From Paraburkholderia domus (GTDB lineage Bacteria; Pseudomonadota; Gammaproteobacteria; Burkholderiales; Burkholderiaceae): a stretch of DNA of 64,000 bases. Position 1 is the first letter of the stretch. The number at the start of each line of letters is the position of its first letter. Shown piece by piece: positions 7,803 through 16,690 of this stretch. A program made the translations under genes and the position numbers. The notes under the pieces were generated by a model. It was not told the origin of the DNA, searched no databases, and was given only the letters and a program-made list of their open reading frames with translations. The stretch is from positions 124,001 to 188,000 of the forward strand of contig NZ_CAJNAT010000001.1 of assembly GCF_905220705.1 (NCBI RefSeq). Reading direction: 5' to 3'.

Positions 7803-8342
7803 TCAACCGCTCTGTTTTGGAGCGATTTTGTCGGGGGTCCCGTCTCGTTTCCTGAATCTTAGTTTCGTGCCGAATTGATCGCACTTGACGGTGAGTTTGT
7901 CGACCCATGCCTTCGTGACAAGGTATGTGCTTCCATGCAGGTCGCTATCCGATTTCACTACGTCCTTGTCAAGATCCACCATCCGTGGCGAAAGATCGAG
8001 TTCCGCGCCTCGGCCTTCCCATAGAATGATCTTCCTGCCTTGCTGCCACAAGATCCACGCTTGCTTTAAATTACCTGGGCCGGCAACTCCGAGAACACAG
8101 AAATCGTTCGCAGTCTTCGTATGATGCTGCAACAAGAAATGTGCAATAGCCTTCTCGTAATCCCGAAAATCCGTGTCGGACGCGAGGTCGAAGGTTCGAT
8201 CGTAAATGACATCCTGGGCGTAACACTTCGCAGAAAGATCGAGGAGCAGCAGCCCAGACAGTAGGATAATCGCAGCAACCGACGCGGCGGACCTGTGCGA
8301 ACGTACGTCAATTTTCGGATTACGGTAGTGCAGCACTATCAT
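7803..8342 (-). CDS. Exported protein of unknown function, possible partner of the SleB-like gene
   Basis: From ATG 8342 (GGAAG 5 bases upstream) the product has 179 residues. A signal peptide has its hydrophobic core at about residues 20-37 (VAAIILLSGLLLLDLSA) and a likely cleavage after CYAQ. The mature part of about 135 residues has no motif I recognise. It contains two or three cysteines and would be periplasmic. A longer start at 8396 is possible but gives an unusually long n-region. Its position just before a leaderless hydrolase-like gene fits an immunity or chaperone role, which is inference. Confidence 0.6.
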   Translation of the reverse strand: MIVLHYRNPKIDVRSHRSAASVAAIILLSGLLLLDLSAKCYAQDVIYDRTFDLASDTDFRDYEKAIAHFLLQHHTKTANDFCVLGVAGPGNLKQAWILWQQGRKIILWEGRGAELDLSPRMVDLDKDVVKSDSDLHGSTYLVTKAWVDKLTVKCDQFGTKLRFRKRDGTPDKIAPKQSG

Positions 8343-8633
8343 GGAAGCTTCCGATTTACGTCTGCAAAATTTTAATGCGACAAAACCGTTTTCCATTCAA
8401 AAACTCTCACGCGTCGATCAACGGATCAAACGTCGTGACTTTATGATATGACATCCAGCCTGACGGTACACGACAAAGACGGGATTACCTCACACTTTTT
8501 GAATTTCTGCGTAATTGAGCGACGTGTTTGCCCCGGAAGCGCGCGATATCCATCTCATTTCGTGAAGCCACGATCTTCCTGCTTTGGCGCGGGCTCTTCA
8601 CGGTGCTGAAGGAGTCGACCATCACATCAGAGG

Positions 8634-9092
8634 CTAATAAAGGTATTCAGCAGGGATCAACTCATCCTCGTCGTACCCGTAACGATGCTCGTCCTTAGCA
8701 TTGCAGGCGGGATTGAAGATGCTGATCAATTCCCCCTCGATTTCTCGCGCTACAACGCACCCTGCCCATCGTACGAACAAGGCGTTCGGAGTTTTTTGGT
8801 AGGTCGTGCAGAGACATTCCAGCCCAGCATGTTTGCTCGGCTTGCCGGTTTGCCGCGCGAATCTTCGGAAATACACGCCAAGGCGTAATCGAAGCGTTTG
8901 TCTGGCACCGTCCGCCTTTCCGACATATAGGACATTTGTCGCTGTCAGAGCCTGATCGTCGGTCGAAAAGACGTAGATGCCCGCCCCAAGTGGAATCAGT
9001 TCTCTACTGACAATGTTTGCAACGAAGTGAGTAACCGGGACGGGCGGGTCGCACCACCGCAAATCAGAGAACCAACGGGGCATCGATGTCAT
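8634..9092 (-). CDS. GIY-YIG domain protein
   Basis: The protein has 152 residues, with ATG 9092 behind GAGGAG at 7-base spacing. The GIY-YIG signature is present: AGIYVF around 37-42, VLYVGKAD at 54-61, arginines at 68-70 (LRLRLG), a Glu in the EIEGELI segment near 118-121, and NPACN at 127-131. The order fits the minimal GIY-YIG nuclease fold. No other domain is attached, so it is a stand-alone nuclease or a repurposed fold. It lies in the lower-GC island. Its target is unknown. Confidence 0.65.
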   Translation of the reverse strand: MTSMPRWFSDLRWCDPPVPVTHFVANIVSRELIPLGAGIYVFSTDDQALTATNVLYVGKADGARQTLRLRLGVYFRRFARQTGKPSKHAGLECLCTTYQKTPNALFVRWAGCVVAREIEGELISIFNPACNAKDEHRYGYDEDELIPAEYLY

Positions 9093-9349
9093 GTGCAGGC
9101 TCCTCAGCACCAAATATCCGGACCTACCAAATATAGTTCAGGATCCGGAAACCGTTCTATTCAGCGTTGCGAACATTGTGCAGGCGCATGAAGGCAGTCA
9201 GAACGCTCGGCGCAACTCTTGGACGCTCGGCCAATCAACACCCGAAATCCTTTGGGTAAGCGTTTCTCCTGCGATACCAGCGAGCGCGATGAATTCATCG
9301 CCGCACCATATAGCACACCGCAGCACACCCAAACGTTCAGCAACCCTCT

Positions 9350-10294
9350 TTACTGCGGGCCTCGCGCCACACTCTGCTCCAGTCTCCGCCGCACCTTCCC
9401 CACATCGATCCCACCCGCCCCCGGCGTATCGACGATCGGCATATACGCCGCAGGCGTATGCAGCAAATACGCCTGCATCTCGTCGATAACAATCCGGTCG
9501 CTCGGATCGTAACCGAGGTTTGCCAACTGCCGGGTCAATTCCGCGCGTTCTTCATAGCTCAATACCTGCCACCAGAACACACGGCACGCGTGCGCATACG
9601 CACTGTCGGAGAAATACTGCCAATGCCCTAATTCGTGACTGAGGATCGCTGCCCTGACCGTGGCGTCAATCATCTCTCCGCCCGGTGCCGGCCCCAGTCC
9701 TGGAATCGTGATCAGAAAATCCCGTGCGCTCACCGCTTTCCAGATGCCCTGCTCCTGGCGGATCAAACGCCATCGCACGAGGATCGTTTGCAACACGCGC
9801 TCGTCCTGGTTCAACACCACGCCCTGCTCGCGCGCCACTTCGAAAAAGTGCGTCAGCTCGACGGTGCTGAAATTGTTGCCCGCAGTCAGGCCCGCTGGGT
9901 CGGTACCAAAGCGCCGCGCATGCGCCGCAATGGCCGCCGCCGACACCACGCGATTGCGCGGCATATCGCGCCGTTCGAGCAAGGCAACCACACGCGCAAA
10001 CATTGCCCCCTGTTGCGCGAGGCTTGCTGCCTGCATCACGTAGAGCCCGGGTCGGTCCGTAACGGTGAACAATTGCAAACGCGCGGACGCCAACGCGGCT
10101 TCGAGATGGCCAAGCGGCAAGCGTAGCGCGCCGGTATCGTTATCGACAGCGGGCTCCAGCGTCGCACTCGCGCTCGAGCCATCAGCAGCGCTCTTCCAGG
10201 CATTCACCTCCACGGCAACCGCAATCGCGGTTGCCGAAGCAAACAGCAGCGCCGCCATTGCCGCTCGGGCGCAACGCACGCGATAACGTGTCAT
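9350..10294 (-). CDS. Exported zinc metallopeptidase at the end of the T6SS operon
   Basis: The protein has 314 residues. A signal peptide at about residues 1-28 is Ala-rich. A gluzincin-type HExxH motif reads HELGH at 220-224, with a candidate third zinc ligand Glu in VIDEMQAY near 272. Predicted location is periplasmic or secreted. An in-frame GTG at 10300 is an alternative start. It is the last gene of the T6SS operon, 16-22 bp after the ompA-like gene. Cell-wall remodelling or processing during assembly are possible roles. No specific peptidase family is assigned with confidence. Confidence 0.7.
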   Translation of the reverse strand: MTRYRVRCARAAMAALLFASATAIAVAVEVNAWKSAADGSSASATLEPAVDNDTGALRLPLGHLEAALASARLQLFTVTDRPGLYVMQAASLAQQGAMFARVVALLERRDMPRNRVVSAAAIAAHARRFGTDPAGLTAGNNFSTVELTHFFEVAREQGVVLNQDERVLQTILVRWRLIRQEQGIWKAVSARDFLITIPGLGPAPGGEMIDATVRAAILSHELGHWQYFSDSAYAHACRVFWWQVLSYEERAELTRQLANLGYDPSDRIVIDEMQAYLLHTPAAYMPIVDTPGAGGIDVGKVRRRLEQSVARGPQ

Positions 10295-10316
10295 CGGCAC
10301 CAGCCCGAAAATCCAC

Positions 10317-10934
10317 CTACTCCGTCACCGTGACGATCGTCACGCGACGGTTTTCCGGCGCCGCCGGATTGCGCTTGTTCAAGGGCTCCGAAGAACCTTT
10401 ACCGAGCGACGACAGCCGCTCAGGAGCAATGCCGTCCTTCTGCGTCAGGTATTGGACCACCGCGGCTGCGCGATCTTCCGAGAGCTTCATGTTGGCATCG
10501 GGCGAGCCGCGCGGATCAGCGTGTCCCTCGACGCGAAACCGGTACGCCGCGAGCCGCTCCGACTGTAATGCACTGGCGACCTTGTCGAGCGCAGCCTGCG
10601 CGCTGTCGGTGAGCGTGGCCGAATTGCTGGCAAACGTGATGAGCATTTGCGCGGCGGGCTTTCTCGACGCAGCGGCGGGTCGCGGCGCGACCGACGGTTG
10701 CTTGTTCGACAGCACGAAGCCGCGTGTCACGACGTTGTCGTCAGGTTCGTTGGACTCGTTGGACTTGTCGGGCTCGAGCGCGCGTGTCACCGACTGCTCG
10801 TTGATGTCCTTCTCGTTCAGGACCGGTTCGGCTGCGCGTGTGGCCGTGCACAGCAACGCCACGAGGCAGAGCGCGGCAACCAGAACAGCGCTTTCTGAGC
10901 GTCGTCCGGAAGATGAATGTGTCAGGCGTGACAT
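10317..10934 (-). CDS. OmpA/MotB-family periplasmic protein
   Basis: The protein has 205 residues with an N-terminal signal segment (VLVAALCLVALLCTATRAA, cleavage near residue 35). The C-terminal OmpA-like peptidoglycan-binding domain spans about 95-205, with the VEGHADPRGS loop and LSEDRAAAVVQYL helix that bind diaminopimelate. There is no lipobox. It sits between tagF and the metallopeptidase gene. Its likely role is to anchor envelope components to peptidoglycan. It is separate from the OmpA domain already fused to TssL. Confidence 0.85.
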   Translation of the reverse strand: MSRLTHSSSGRRSESAVLVAALCLVALLCTATRAAEPVLNEKDINEQSVTRALEPDKSNESNEPDDNVVTRGFVLSNKQPSVAPRPAAASRKPAAQMLITFASNSATLTDSAQAALDKVASALQSERLAAYRFRVEGHADPRGSPDANMKLSEDRAAAVVQYLTQKDGIAPERLSSLGKGSSEPLNKRNPAAPENRRVTIVTVTE

Positions 10935-10975
10935 ACGGCGATCTCCGCAGAATTCATATGCCGTAAGACCGCCAG

Positions 10976-10992
10976 CGCTCCGTCACGGAGCG
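10976..10992. repeat. Short hairpin in the tagF-ompA gap
   Basis: CGCTCC at 10976-10981 pairs with GGAGCG at 10987-10992 around a 5-base loop. It lies in the 162-bp gap after tagF, the longest gap inside the T6SS operon. There is no T run. It may be an RNA-processing or partial attenuation site. Confidence 0.35.
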
Positions 10993-11096
10993 TCGGCGAA
11001 CACCGGCAGGAACCGGCATGACAGCCTCATCCTTTAAAGACGAATGACGGGCAGTCAATTTGAAACCCGGGCCAGCGTACAGCGCGTTGGTTCAAC

Positions 11097-11792
11097 TTAT
11101 TTCCAGGCACCTGCGTTCGACGTCAATTCGACAACCGAGTCCCATTCGTCCGCACCGAGGTCGAGGAGACTCGCGAACTGCAGGCCGCTCGTCGCGCCCG
11201 TGGAGATTCTCGCAGAAGCCGCCATGGCTGGCGATCCGTCGCTCCACCAGACACCCTGTCCCGTTACGGCGGCGTTTACGAGCAATGCTGCAAAGCCCTC
11301 GTCGGACGCGTCCCGCACTGCAAGACGCCATGGCGTCAACTCGTGATCGCCATTGCACAAATCCTCCGCGCGCAACGCCGCATCGAATTCATCGAGTGCG
11401 AATTCCGGCGCCAGTGTTGCCAGTGCCAGTTCCGCCAAGCGGTCATACCATGCTTGTGCGCCGGCCAGTTGCCGCTCGAGTTCGACGCCTTCGAATGCCT
11501 GAGCAATCGTGAACGGAAAGTAACGCCCCACACGGTCCACGCCTGGCATCAACACGCCCGCCCAGGCGCTCGGGCCATACACGTGCGGCCCCAACGCAAA
11601 ACACCACACAGGCGCATTCAGATACAACGGCAGCCACTGTGCGCCGAAGCGCTGCCGCCCGAGCAACATGCCTTCCTGCAAGCCCTTATCCCAAGGCGTC
11701 ACGAACTCCACCGGCAAGCGCCGCGATACGAAGTCGCCATGCGTGCGCACCTTCCCGAAAAAACCCGGCTTTGGAGACGGGGCTTCGCTCAT
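11097..11792 (-). CDS. tagF: T6SS-associated protein TagF
   Basis: The protein has 231 residues. The N terminus reads PGFFGKVRTHGDFVSRRLP and continues WDKGLQEGM, the canonical TagF opening. GVLMPGVDRVGRYFP further on is also family-specific. TagF proteins repress T6SS firing post-translationally, working with the FHA protein and the kinase/phosphatase pair. The start overlaps the tssM stop by ATGA, so the two are translationally coupled. The PP2C phosphatase gene at 34713 and kinase gene at 45137 lie elsewhere in the window. Confidence 0.93.
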   Translation of the reverse strand: MSEAPSPKPGFFGKVRTHGDFVSRRLPVEFVTPWDKGLQEGMLLGRQRFGAQWLPLYLNAPVWCFALGPHVYGPSAWAGVLMPGVDRVGRYFPFTIAQAFEGVELERQLAGAQAWYDRLAELALATLAPEFALDEFDAALRAEDLCNGDHELTPWRLAVRDASDEGFAALLVNAAVTGQGVWWSDGSPAMAASARISTGATSGLQFASLLDLGADEWDSVVELTSNAGAWK

Positions 11793-14700
11793 AGCCGATC
11801 CGGGCAGCGGAACTGCTCGAGCATGCCGCGGCGAAACGGGTTCACGATACTGCTGGCCGCAAGTTCGAACTCCGCGCGCCGGCCATCCGATTCGAAATTC
11901 AGACGGAACCGGTCAGCCTGCGAGGTGGGCTGCAAATGCGCGTCGTCCAGCAGATGCAGCAGCGCCCACGGGCCGTCGGCACGCGCAGGCGTCGCGCTGC
12001 CCGGCGGCATGAACTCGACGTGCGCCTGGCCGGTCCCCTTCCCGCTCGGCCACTGGAACACCATGGATTGCGGTGTGCCCGGTTTGACGATCAGTTGCTG
12101 TCCGTCGATGTCGAGCGTGAATTGCGTAATCGCCGGATCGATGGTGAGCGGCTTCACCTCGAAGCGCACCGACACATCGCGGCCACCCGCACGGAAAAAC
12201 GCGTCGCGGATCTGCGCGGCCCGCTGGAACTGCGCGAGTACGTCGACGGGTATGCCGAGCGTATCGGCGCCGCTGCGCCAGCGCCATTGTGGTCCCGACA
12301 TATCGACCAGCGTCGTCAGGTTCTTCTGGAAGAAATCGTCGATCAGGCCGCCCGGCCCGAGCAGTCTGCCGAAATCATCGGGGGCGGCGTCACGCGTGGA
12401 CCCGCGCACGAGCGGATAGCGACCGTCGAGTGCCTGCCGGCACAACTGCGCGACGTTCGCCTGCCACAACGCGTTGAGGCGCGCCCGCTCACCGCCGACC
12501 ATCAGCGATCCCGCACCCGTCGCAACGGCCGTGGCCACTGTCGCTAGCGGTGGCGGCGCACCCTGGGCGACGAGCTTGAGCTTGTTCAACGCATCCCCTG
12601 GCGGAGCCGGCAAGCCCTGTCGGCGCGCGGCGTCCGCGGCCTCAAGGTAGGCCGCCGCATCCTTCAACGCCGCGAGTTGCACGTCCAACGGAACCGGGCC
12701 TGTGGCGCCCGGTTTGCCGGCGAGTTCATGCAGCGCCTGGAAATGCGCGTCGACGGGATTGAGCTCTGCCGGCGGCGGCGCTGCCGCGTCGTCCGGCTGG
12801 TTGCCAAGGGCGTTCTCGAGGCGCTTCTTGGCCGCATCGAGCTTGCCGCTCAACGCGGCAACGCCCTGCTCCGTCAGCGAAGCGCCGGTCTTCGCGGTAC
12901 CGAGCGTGGTTTCCTGCGCCGCAGCCAACATCAGCGAGCGCAGCGGCGAATCGGGCGCCGCGAGCAGGTTCGCCACCCGTGCGCCTTTTTCCACGCCGTC
13001 GAACGGAACCACATCGATGTCATTGAGCAACGCATCCCATTGGCGGATGTACTCGTCATAGTAGAGGCGCGTAATACCCGCCCTCAGGTCCTCGACGCCA
13101 TTCGGCGTCAGTACGGATTCCTCACGGCCCAACACCCAGTCGTCCTTCGCGACATCGATCACCGCCTCGTCACGCAACTGGCCGAACTTCTGATAGCCGG
13201 CCCGCGTGTAAGCCCCGGAGACGCCGCGCGTCAACGGTGCGCCGCTTTTGCGCACGAGCACCAGCGCGGCGTTTCGACCGGCCGCATTGGCGACGCTGAA
13301 CTCCTGGGGCCGGGCCTGTTCGAGATTGCGGTTGACGCGGTTGAACAGGCGTTGCGTCAACGGCATCTTGGCGAGCGTCGCACGCGCCTGCGCGATCAGG
13401 TCCTTGTCCAGTGGCAGCGACGCATCGAAGCGCGCCGGCTGGAACAACGCTGCGAGATGGCCGTCGATATCGTTGCGCTGATCATCGCTGGCGTCGCGCA
13501 ACGGACCGCGGCGCCAATCCACATCCGCCCACAGCCGCACGGAGTCGGCGTCGTAGTGCAGCGAGTCGCCGAGCATCAGGTACGCGCGCAAGACTTCATA
13601 CTGGAAGTCTGGATTGTTCGCATCGCCGCGGCGCAGCTCTTCTTCCATTCGGCTGACCACGAGAGGCAACAAGGTTTGCCGCAGTAGCCGGCGATAGCTG
13701 GTCTGCGCTTCAAGGCCGAGCTTGTCGCCCTGATAGAGGCCGAGGCGCGACAACCACGGAACGCCTTTGTCGCGGTCCGCATAACCGCCGGGAATGTCGC
13801 GCGCGGCATTGAGCAGCGGTAGCAACGCAAGCGGGTTGTCAGTCTGCTGCGTGCTCTGCGCGAGCTTCTGCAACTCTCCAACATGCTGCTGAACATCGGC
13901 AATATAGGTGCTGTTGCGTTGATAGCTGACGAAGAACAGCAGCAGCGCCAACACCGTGACGATGCCGATCGCCACCAGAGCGGCACGCTGGAACCACGCG
14001 CGGCGCCGCTCCAGTTTCTGGTTCGTGCCCGCGAGCCCTGCTTCCTCGAAGATCACTTCGCGCAGTAACCGCGTGATGAAGTAAGCACGCCCGCTCGCCG
14101 GGTCAGGCACGACAACCTGTTGCTGCAATCCGAGCGCCGCGGCCACCGCGCTCATCACGCGGTCGATCGGCCGGCCTTCCTGGGTGCCGCTGGTGAAATA
14201 GACCCCGCGCAGCAACGCGGACTGGTCGAAACGGGACGTACTGAAGGTTTCGTTGAGAAACCCTTTCAGCACGGACTGCAGACCGGCGAACTGTTGCGGA
14301 AATCCATAGACGAGCGCGCGCCGGCGCGTGTCGGTCTCGCGCTGCATCCGGTTCAGCACGCGGGCTTGCAGCTGCTTTTCCAGCGCGTCGAATTCAGCGG
14401 GAAATGCAGCCAACGCGTCGTCAGGCGAGCCTTTTTCATTGAATGGAAAAGTCACGCCCCATACCTGCTCGCGCTCGTCGCGGCCGAGATCGTCGAAAAA
14501 TTCGGCGAAGCCCGCGAGCAGATCGCATTTGGTCACGATCACATAGACCGGAAAACGCATGCCAAGCTGGCTGTACAGTTCCTTCAGCCGTTCGCGAACG
14601 GCATTCGCCTGCTGCGCGCGTTGCGTATCCGATAGTTGCAGCAGGTCGTGCGCCGACAGTGCGACGATCACGCCGTTCAGCGGCCGGCGCGGTCGATATT

Positions 14701-15334
14701 TGCGCAGCAGTTGCAGGAAACCGGCCCAGGCGGCCTGATCGGCCTCGGCGAAACTGTCCTGCGTGGTAAAGCGGCCTGCGGTATCGAGCAGCACCGCATC
14801 GTCGGTAAACCACCAGTCGCAATTGCGCGTGCCGCCCACGCCGCCGACCGACTGCTTGCCGAGCCGGTCGGCCAGCGGAAACTTGAGCCCCGAGTTCAAC
14901 AGTGCGGTGGTCTTGCCCGTGCCGGGCGCGCCGACGAACATGTACCACGGCAACTGATACACGTACTGACTCCCGAAGCGACCCTTGACGCGTGCCTTGC
15001 GCAAGGTCGCCATGGCCGCTTCGAAACGCTGCTTCAAGGCGGCGACGTCAGCCTCGGATTCCTTTTTGCCGGGCGCCGGCTCGACCGGCCCCTCGGCAAC
15101 CACGCGGGTGAACCTGACGTTGGCGAGGCGCATTGCGATCCAGCGCACGCCCCAGTAAAGCGCCCACAGCAACAACAGCACGACGATCACGGTCCACCGG
15201 CTGCTGGCGGTTTCGAGCGGCTCGTGGCCCGCGTACGCAATCAGCGGCCCCTCGACCCAGACGATCAGCGACAGTGCGAGCACGCCGAGCAACGACAGCA
15301 CGATGGGCCGTCTCAGCCAGTTGAAGATTTTCAT
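11789..15334 (-). CDS. tssM: T6SS membrane subunit TssM (IcmF)
   Basis: The protein has 1181 residues. Two N-terminal membrane helices (about 12-34 and 47-66) precede a cytoplasmic NTPase domain with an intact Walker A, GAPGTGKT at 135-142. A third membrane helix near 450 is followed by a long periplasmic region of IcmF-related and C-terminal domains. ATG 15334 is chosen because MKIFNWLRRP is the standard TssM start; the upstream frame is arginine-rich shadow. TssM and TssL form the envelope-spanning complex. TssM normally contacts the TssJ lipoprotein, which is not found here. Confidence 0.95.
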   Translation of the reverse strand: MKIFNWLRRPIVLSLLGVLALSLIVWVEGPLIAYAGHEPLETASSRWTVIVVLLLLWALYWGVRWIAMRLANVRFTRVVAEGPVEPAPGKKESEADVAALKQRFEAAMATLRKARVKGRFGSQYVYQLPWYMFVGAPGTGKTTALLNSGLKFPLADRLGKQSVGGVGGTRNCDWWFTDDAVLLDTAGRFTTQDSFAEADQAAWAGFLQLLRKYRPRRPLNGVIVALSAHDLLQLSDTQRAQQANAVRERLKELYSQLGMRFPVYVIVTKCDLLAGFAEFFDDLGRDEREQVWGVTFPFNEKGSPDDALAAFPAEFDALEKQLQARVLNRMQRETDTRRRALVYGFPQQFAGLQSVLKGFLNETFSTSRFDQSALLRGVYFTSGTQEGRPIDRVMSAVAAALGLQQQVVVPDPASGRAYFITRLLREVIFEEAGLAGTNQKLERRRAWFQRAALVAIGIVTVLALLLFFVSYQRNSTYIADVQQHVGELQKLAQSTQQTDNPLALLPLLNAARDIPGGYADRDKGVPWLSRLGLYQGDKLGLEAQTSYRRLLRQTLLPLVVSRMEEELRRGDANNPDFQYEVLRAYLMLGDSLHYDADSVRLWADVDWRRGPLRDASDDQRNDIDGHLAALFQPARFDASLPLDKDLIAQARATLAKMPLTQRLFNRVNRNLEQARPQEFSVANAAGRNAALVLVRKSGAPLTRGVSGAYTRAGYQKFGQLRDEAVIDVAKDDWVLGREESVLTPNGVEDLRAGITRLYYDEYIRQWDALLNDIDVVPFDGVEKGARVANLLAAPDSPLRSLMLAAAQETTLGTAKTGASLTEQGVAALSGKLDAAKKRLENALGNQPDDAAAPPPAELNPVDAHFQALHELAGKPGATGPVPLDVQLAALKDAAAYLEAADAARRQGLPAPPGDALNKLKLVAQGAPPPLATVATAVATGAGSLMVGGERARLNALWQANVAQLCRQALDGRYPLVRGSTRDAAPDDFGRLLGPGGLIDDFFQKNLTTLVDMSGPQWRWRSGADTLGIPVDVLAQFQRAAQIRDAFFRAGGRDVSVRFEVKPLTIDPAITQFTLDIDGQQLIVKPGTPQSMVFQWPSGKGTGQAHVEFMPPGSATPARADGPWALLHLLDDAHLQPTSQADRFRLNFESDGRRAEFELAASSIVNPFRRGMLEQFRCPDRL

Positions 15335-15377
15335 ACGCGGCTCCCTTCCACGCGCGACGCACCGAGCGCAAAGACGC

Positions 15378-16676
15378 TCACGATGCCGCTCCCGGCGCCA
15401 GCACGGTGATATCGACGCGGCGGTTCTTCGCGCGATTCGCGCTGGTGTCATTGGGAGCGATCGGCTCGGCGTCGCCCCGCCCTTCGGCGCTGAAGCGGCC
15501 TGGCGTGCCGGCACGGGCCACGAGCATATCGCGCACTGCTTCGGCGCGCGCCTGCGACAGATGCCAGTTCGACGGGAAGCGCGCGGAGAAGACCCGCTGG
15601 TTGTCTGTGTGGCCCGCCACGACGACATTGCCCGGCACTTCCTTCAGCGCGTCGCCAATGCGTTGTACGAGGGGGACAAAACCCGGCGCCAGATCGGCAC
15701 TGCCCGACTCAAACAGGCCGTCGCCGTTGATCGTGACAACGGTCCGATCGGGTAACTCGGCGACGCTCACGAGGCCGCGGGCGATTTCAGGCGCGAGGAA
15801 CTGCGACAGCTTCGGCGCGAGCTTCGGCGCCGCTGCAAGTTTCGAGGCGAGCGCGGGCGCCGGCGCAACACGAATACCGTGAAGCGCTTCGAACACCCGA
15901 TCGGACATGTCGTTGAGTCTGAAGCTCAACACCAGGTGAACGATCACGAGCACCATGCACGCGACAGCCGCCGCGACCCACAACGGAACGAGCTGCAACA
16001 AGGGCTTGCGCTCGACCTTGACCGGCAGCCAGTGCGGCGACAGATCGCGCTCCGCGGCGCCACGCTGCCCGCGAATCATCTGCTCGAGGCGCTCGCGGAT
16101 CGTGTCGAGCTGCGTGCGGCCGCCGTCGATCAGACGGTAGCGTCCTTCGAAACCGAGTCCGAGAATCACATAGATCAATTCGAGCACGTCGGCATTGCCC
16201 GCCGGATTCTGCGCGAGGCGTTGCAGGATCAGAAAAAAACGCTCACCACCCGACGCCTCGTTATGGAACGTCACGAGCAGGCTGCGGCTGCCCCACAGGC
16301 CCGCGCCCCATGGCGTGCTGGAGATCGCCTCATCGAGAAAGGTGCACAGGCAGTAGCGCGAAGCGCCGAGCTTCTCGTCGTCGATGCCGTTGGCACGGCC
16401 TTGCACTTCGAAGTTGCGCACCATCTGCATCAGCTGGTTGCGCAACTCTTCGACATTCGGATGAGTGGGCAACTGGCGCAGCGGCAGCGCCAGTTCGATC
16501 AGCGGGTTGGCCGCGCGCAACAGCGGATTGAGACCGCCGCCAGCGGGCAGCATCGGCGCGGGCGTTGCCGCGGCCGCCATGAACGCCGCCCGCGCGCCGC
16601 CGGGCGTCGGGATCAGGATCGTCGCGCCGGGATCGTCGCTGGGGCCGCGCGGTTCGTCTGGAGTCACGATGAACAT
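15378..16676 (-). CDS. tssL: T6SS membrane subunit TssL with C-terminal OmpA domain
   Basis: The protein has 432 residues. The N-terminal DotU domain covers about 45-215 and includes NPLL, CTFLDEAI and ALPWG-like segments. A single membrane helix lies near 233-256. The C-terminal OmpA/MotB domain (about 315-430) carries GHTDNQ and LSQARAEAVRDML, so this is the 'evolved' TssL that binds peptidoglycan itself. A TTG six bases upstream of the ATG is an alternative start. It lies 14 bp after tssK. Confidence 0.95.
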   Translation of the reverse strand: MFIVTPDEPRGPSDDPGATILIPTPGGARAAFMAAAATPAPMLPAGGGLNPLLRAANPLIELALPLRQLPTHPNVEELRNQLMQMVRNFEVQGRANGIDDEKLGASRYCLCTFLDEAISSTPWGAGLWGSRSLLVTFHNEASGGERFFLILQRLAQNPAGNADVLELIYVILGLGFEGRYRLIDGGRTQLDTIRERLEQMIRGQRGAAERDLSPHWLPVKVERKPLLQLVPLWVAAAVACMVLVIVHLVLSFRLNDMSDRVFEALHGIRVAPAPALASKLAAAPKLAPKLSQFLAPEIARGLVSVAELPDRTVVTINGDGLFESGSADLAPGFVPLVQRIGDALKEVPGNVVVAGHTDNQRVFSARFPSNWHLSQARAEAVRDMLVARAGTPGRFSAEGRGDAEPIAPNDTSANRAKNRRVDITVLAPGAAS

Positions 16677-16690
16677 CCTCAATCAATGCA

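Noticed and set aside
12677..13687. 336-codon plus-strand frame opposite tssM
   Set aside because: Antisense shadow of a high-GC gene; arginine/glutamine-rich with no domain.
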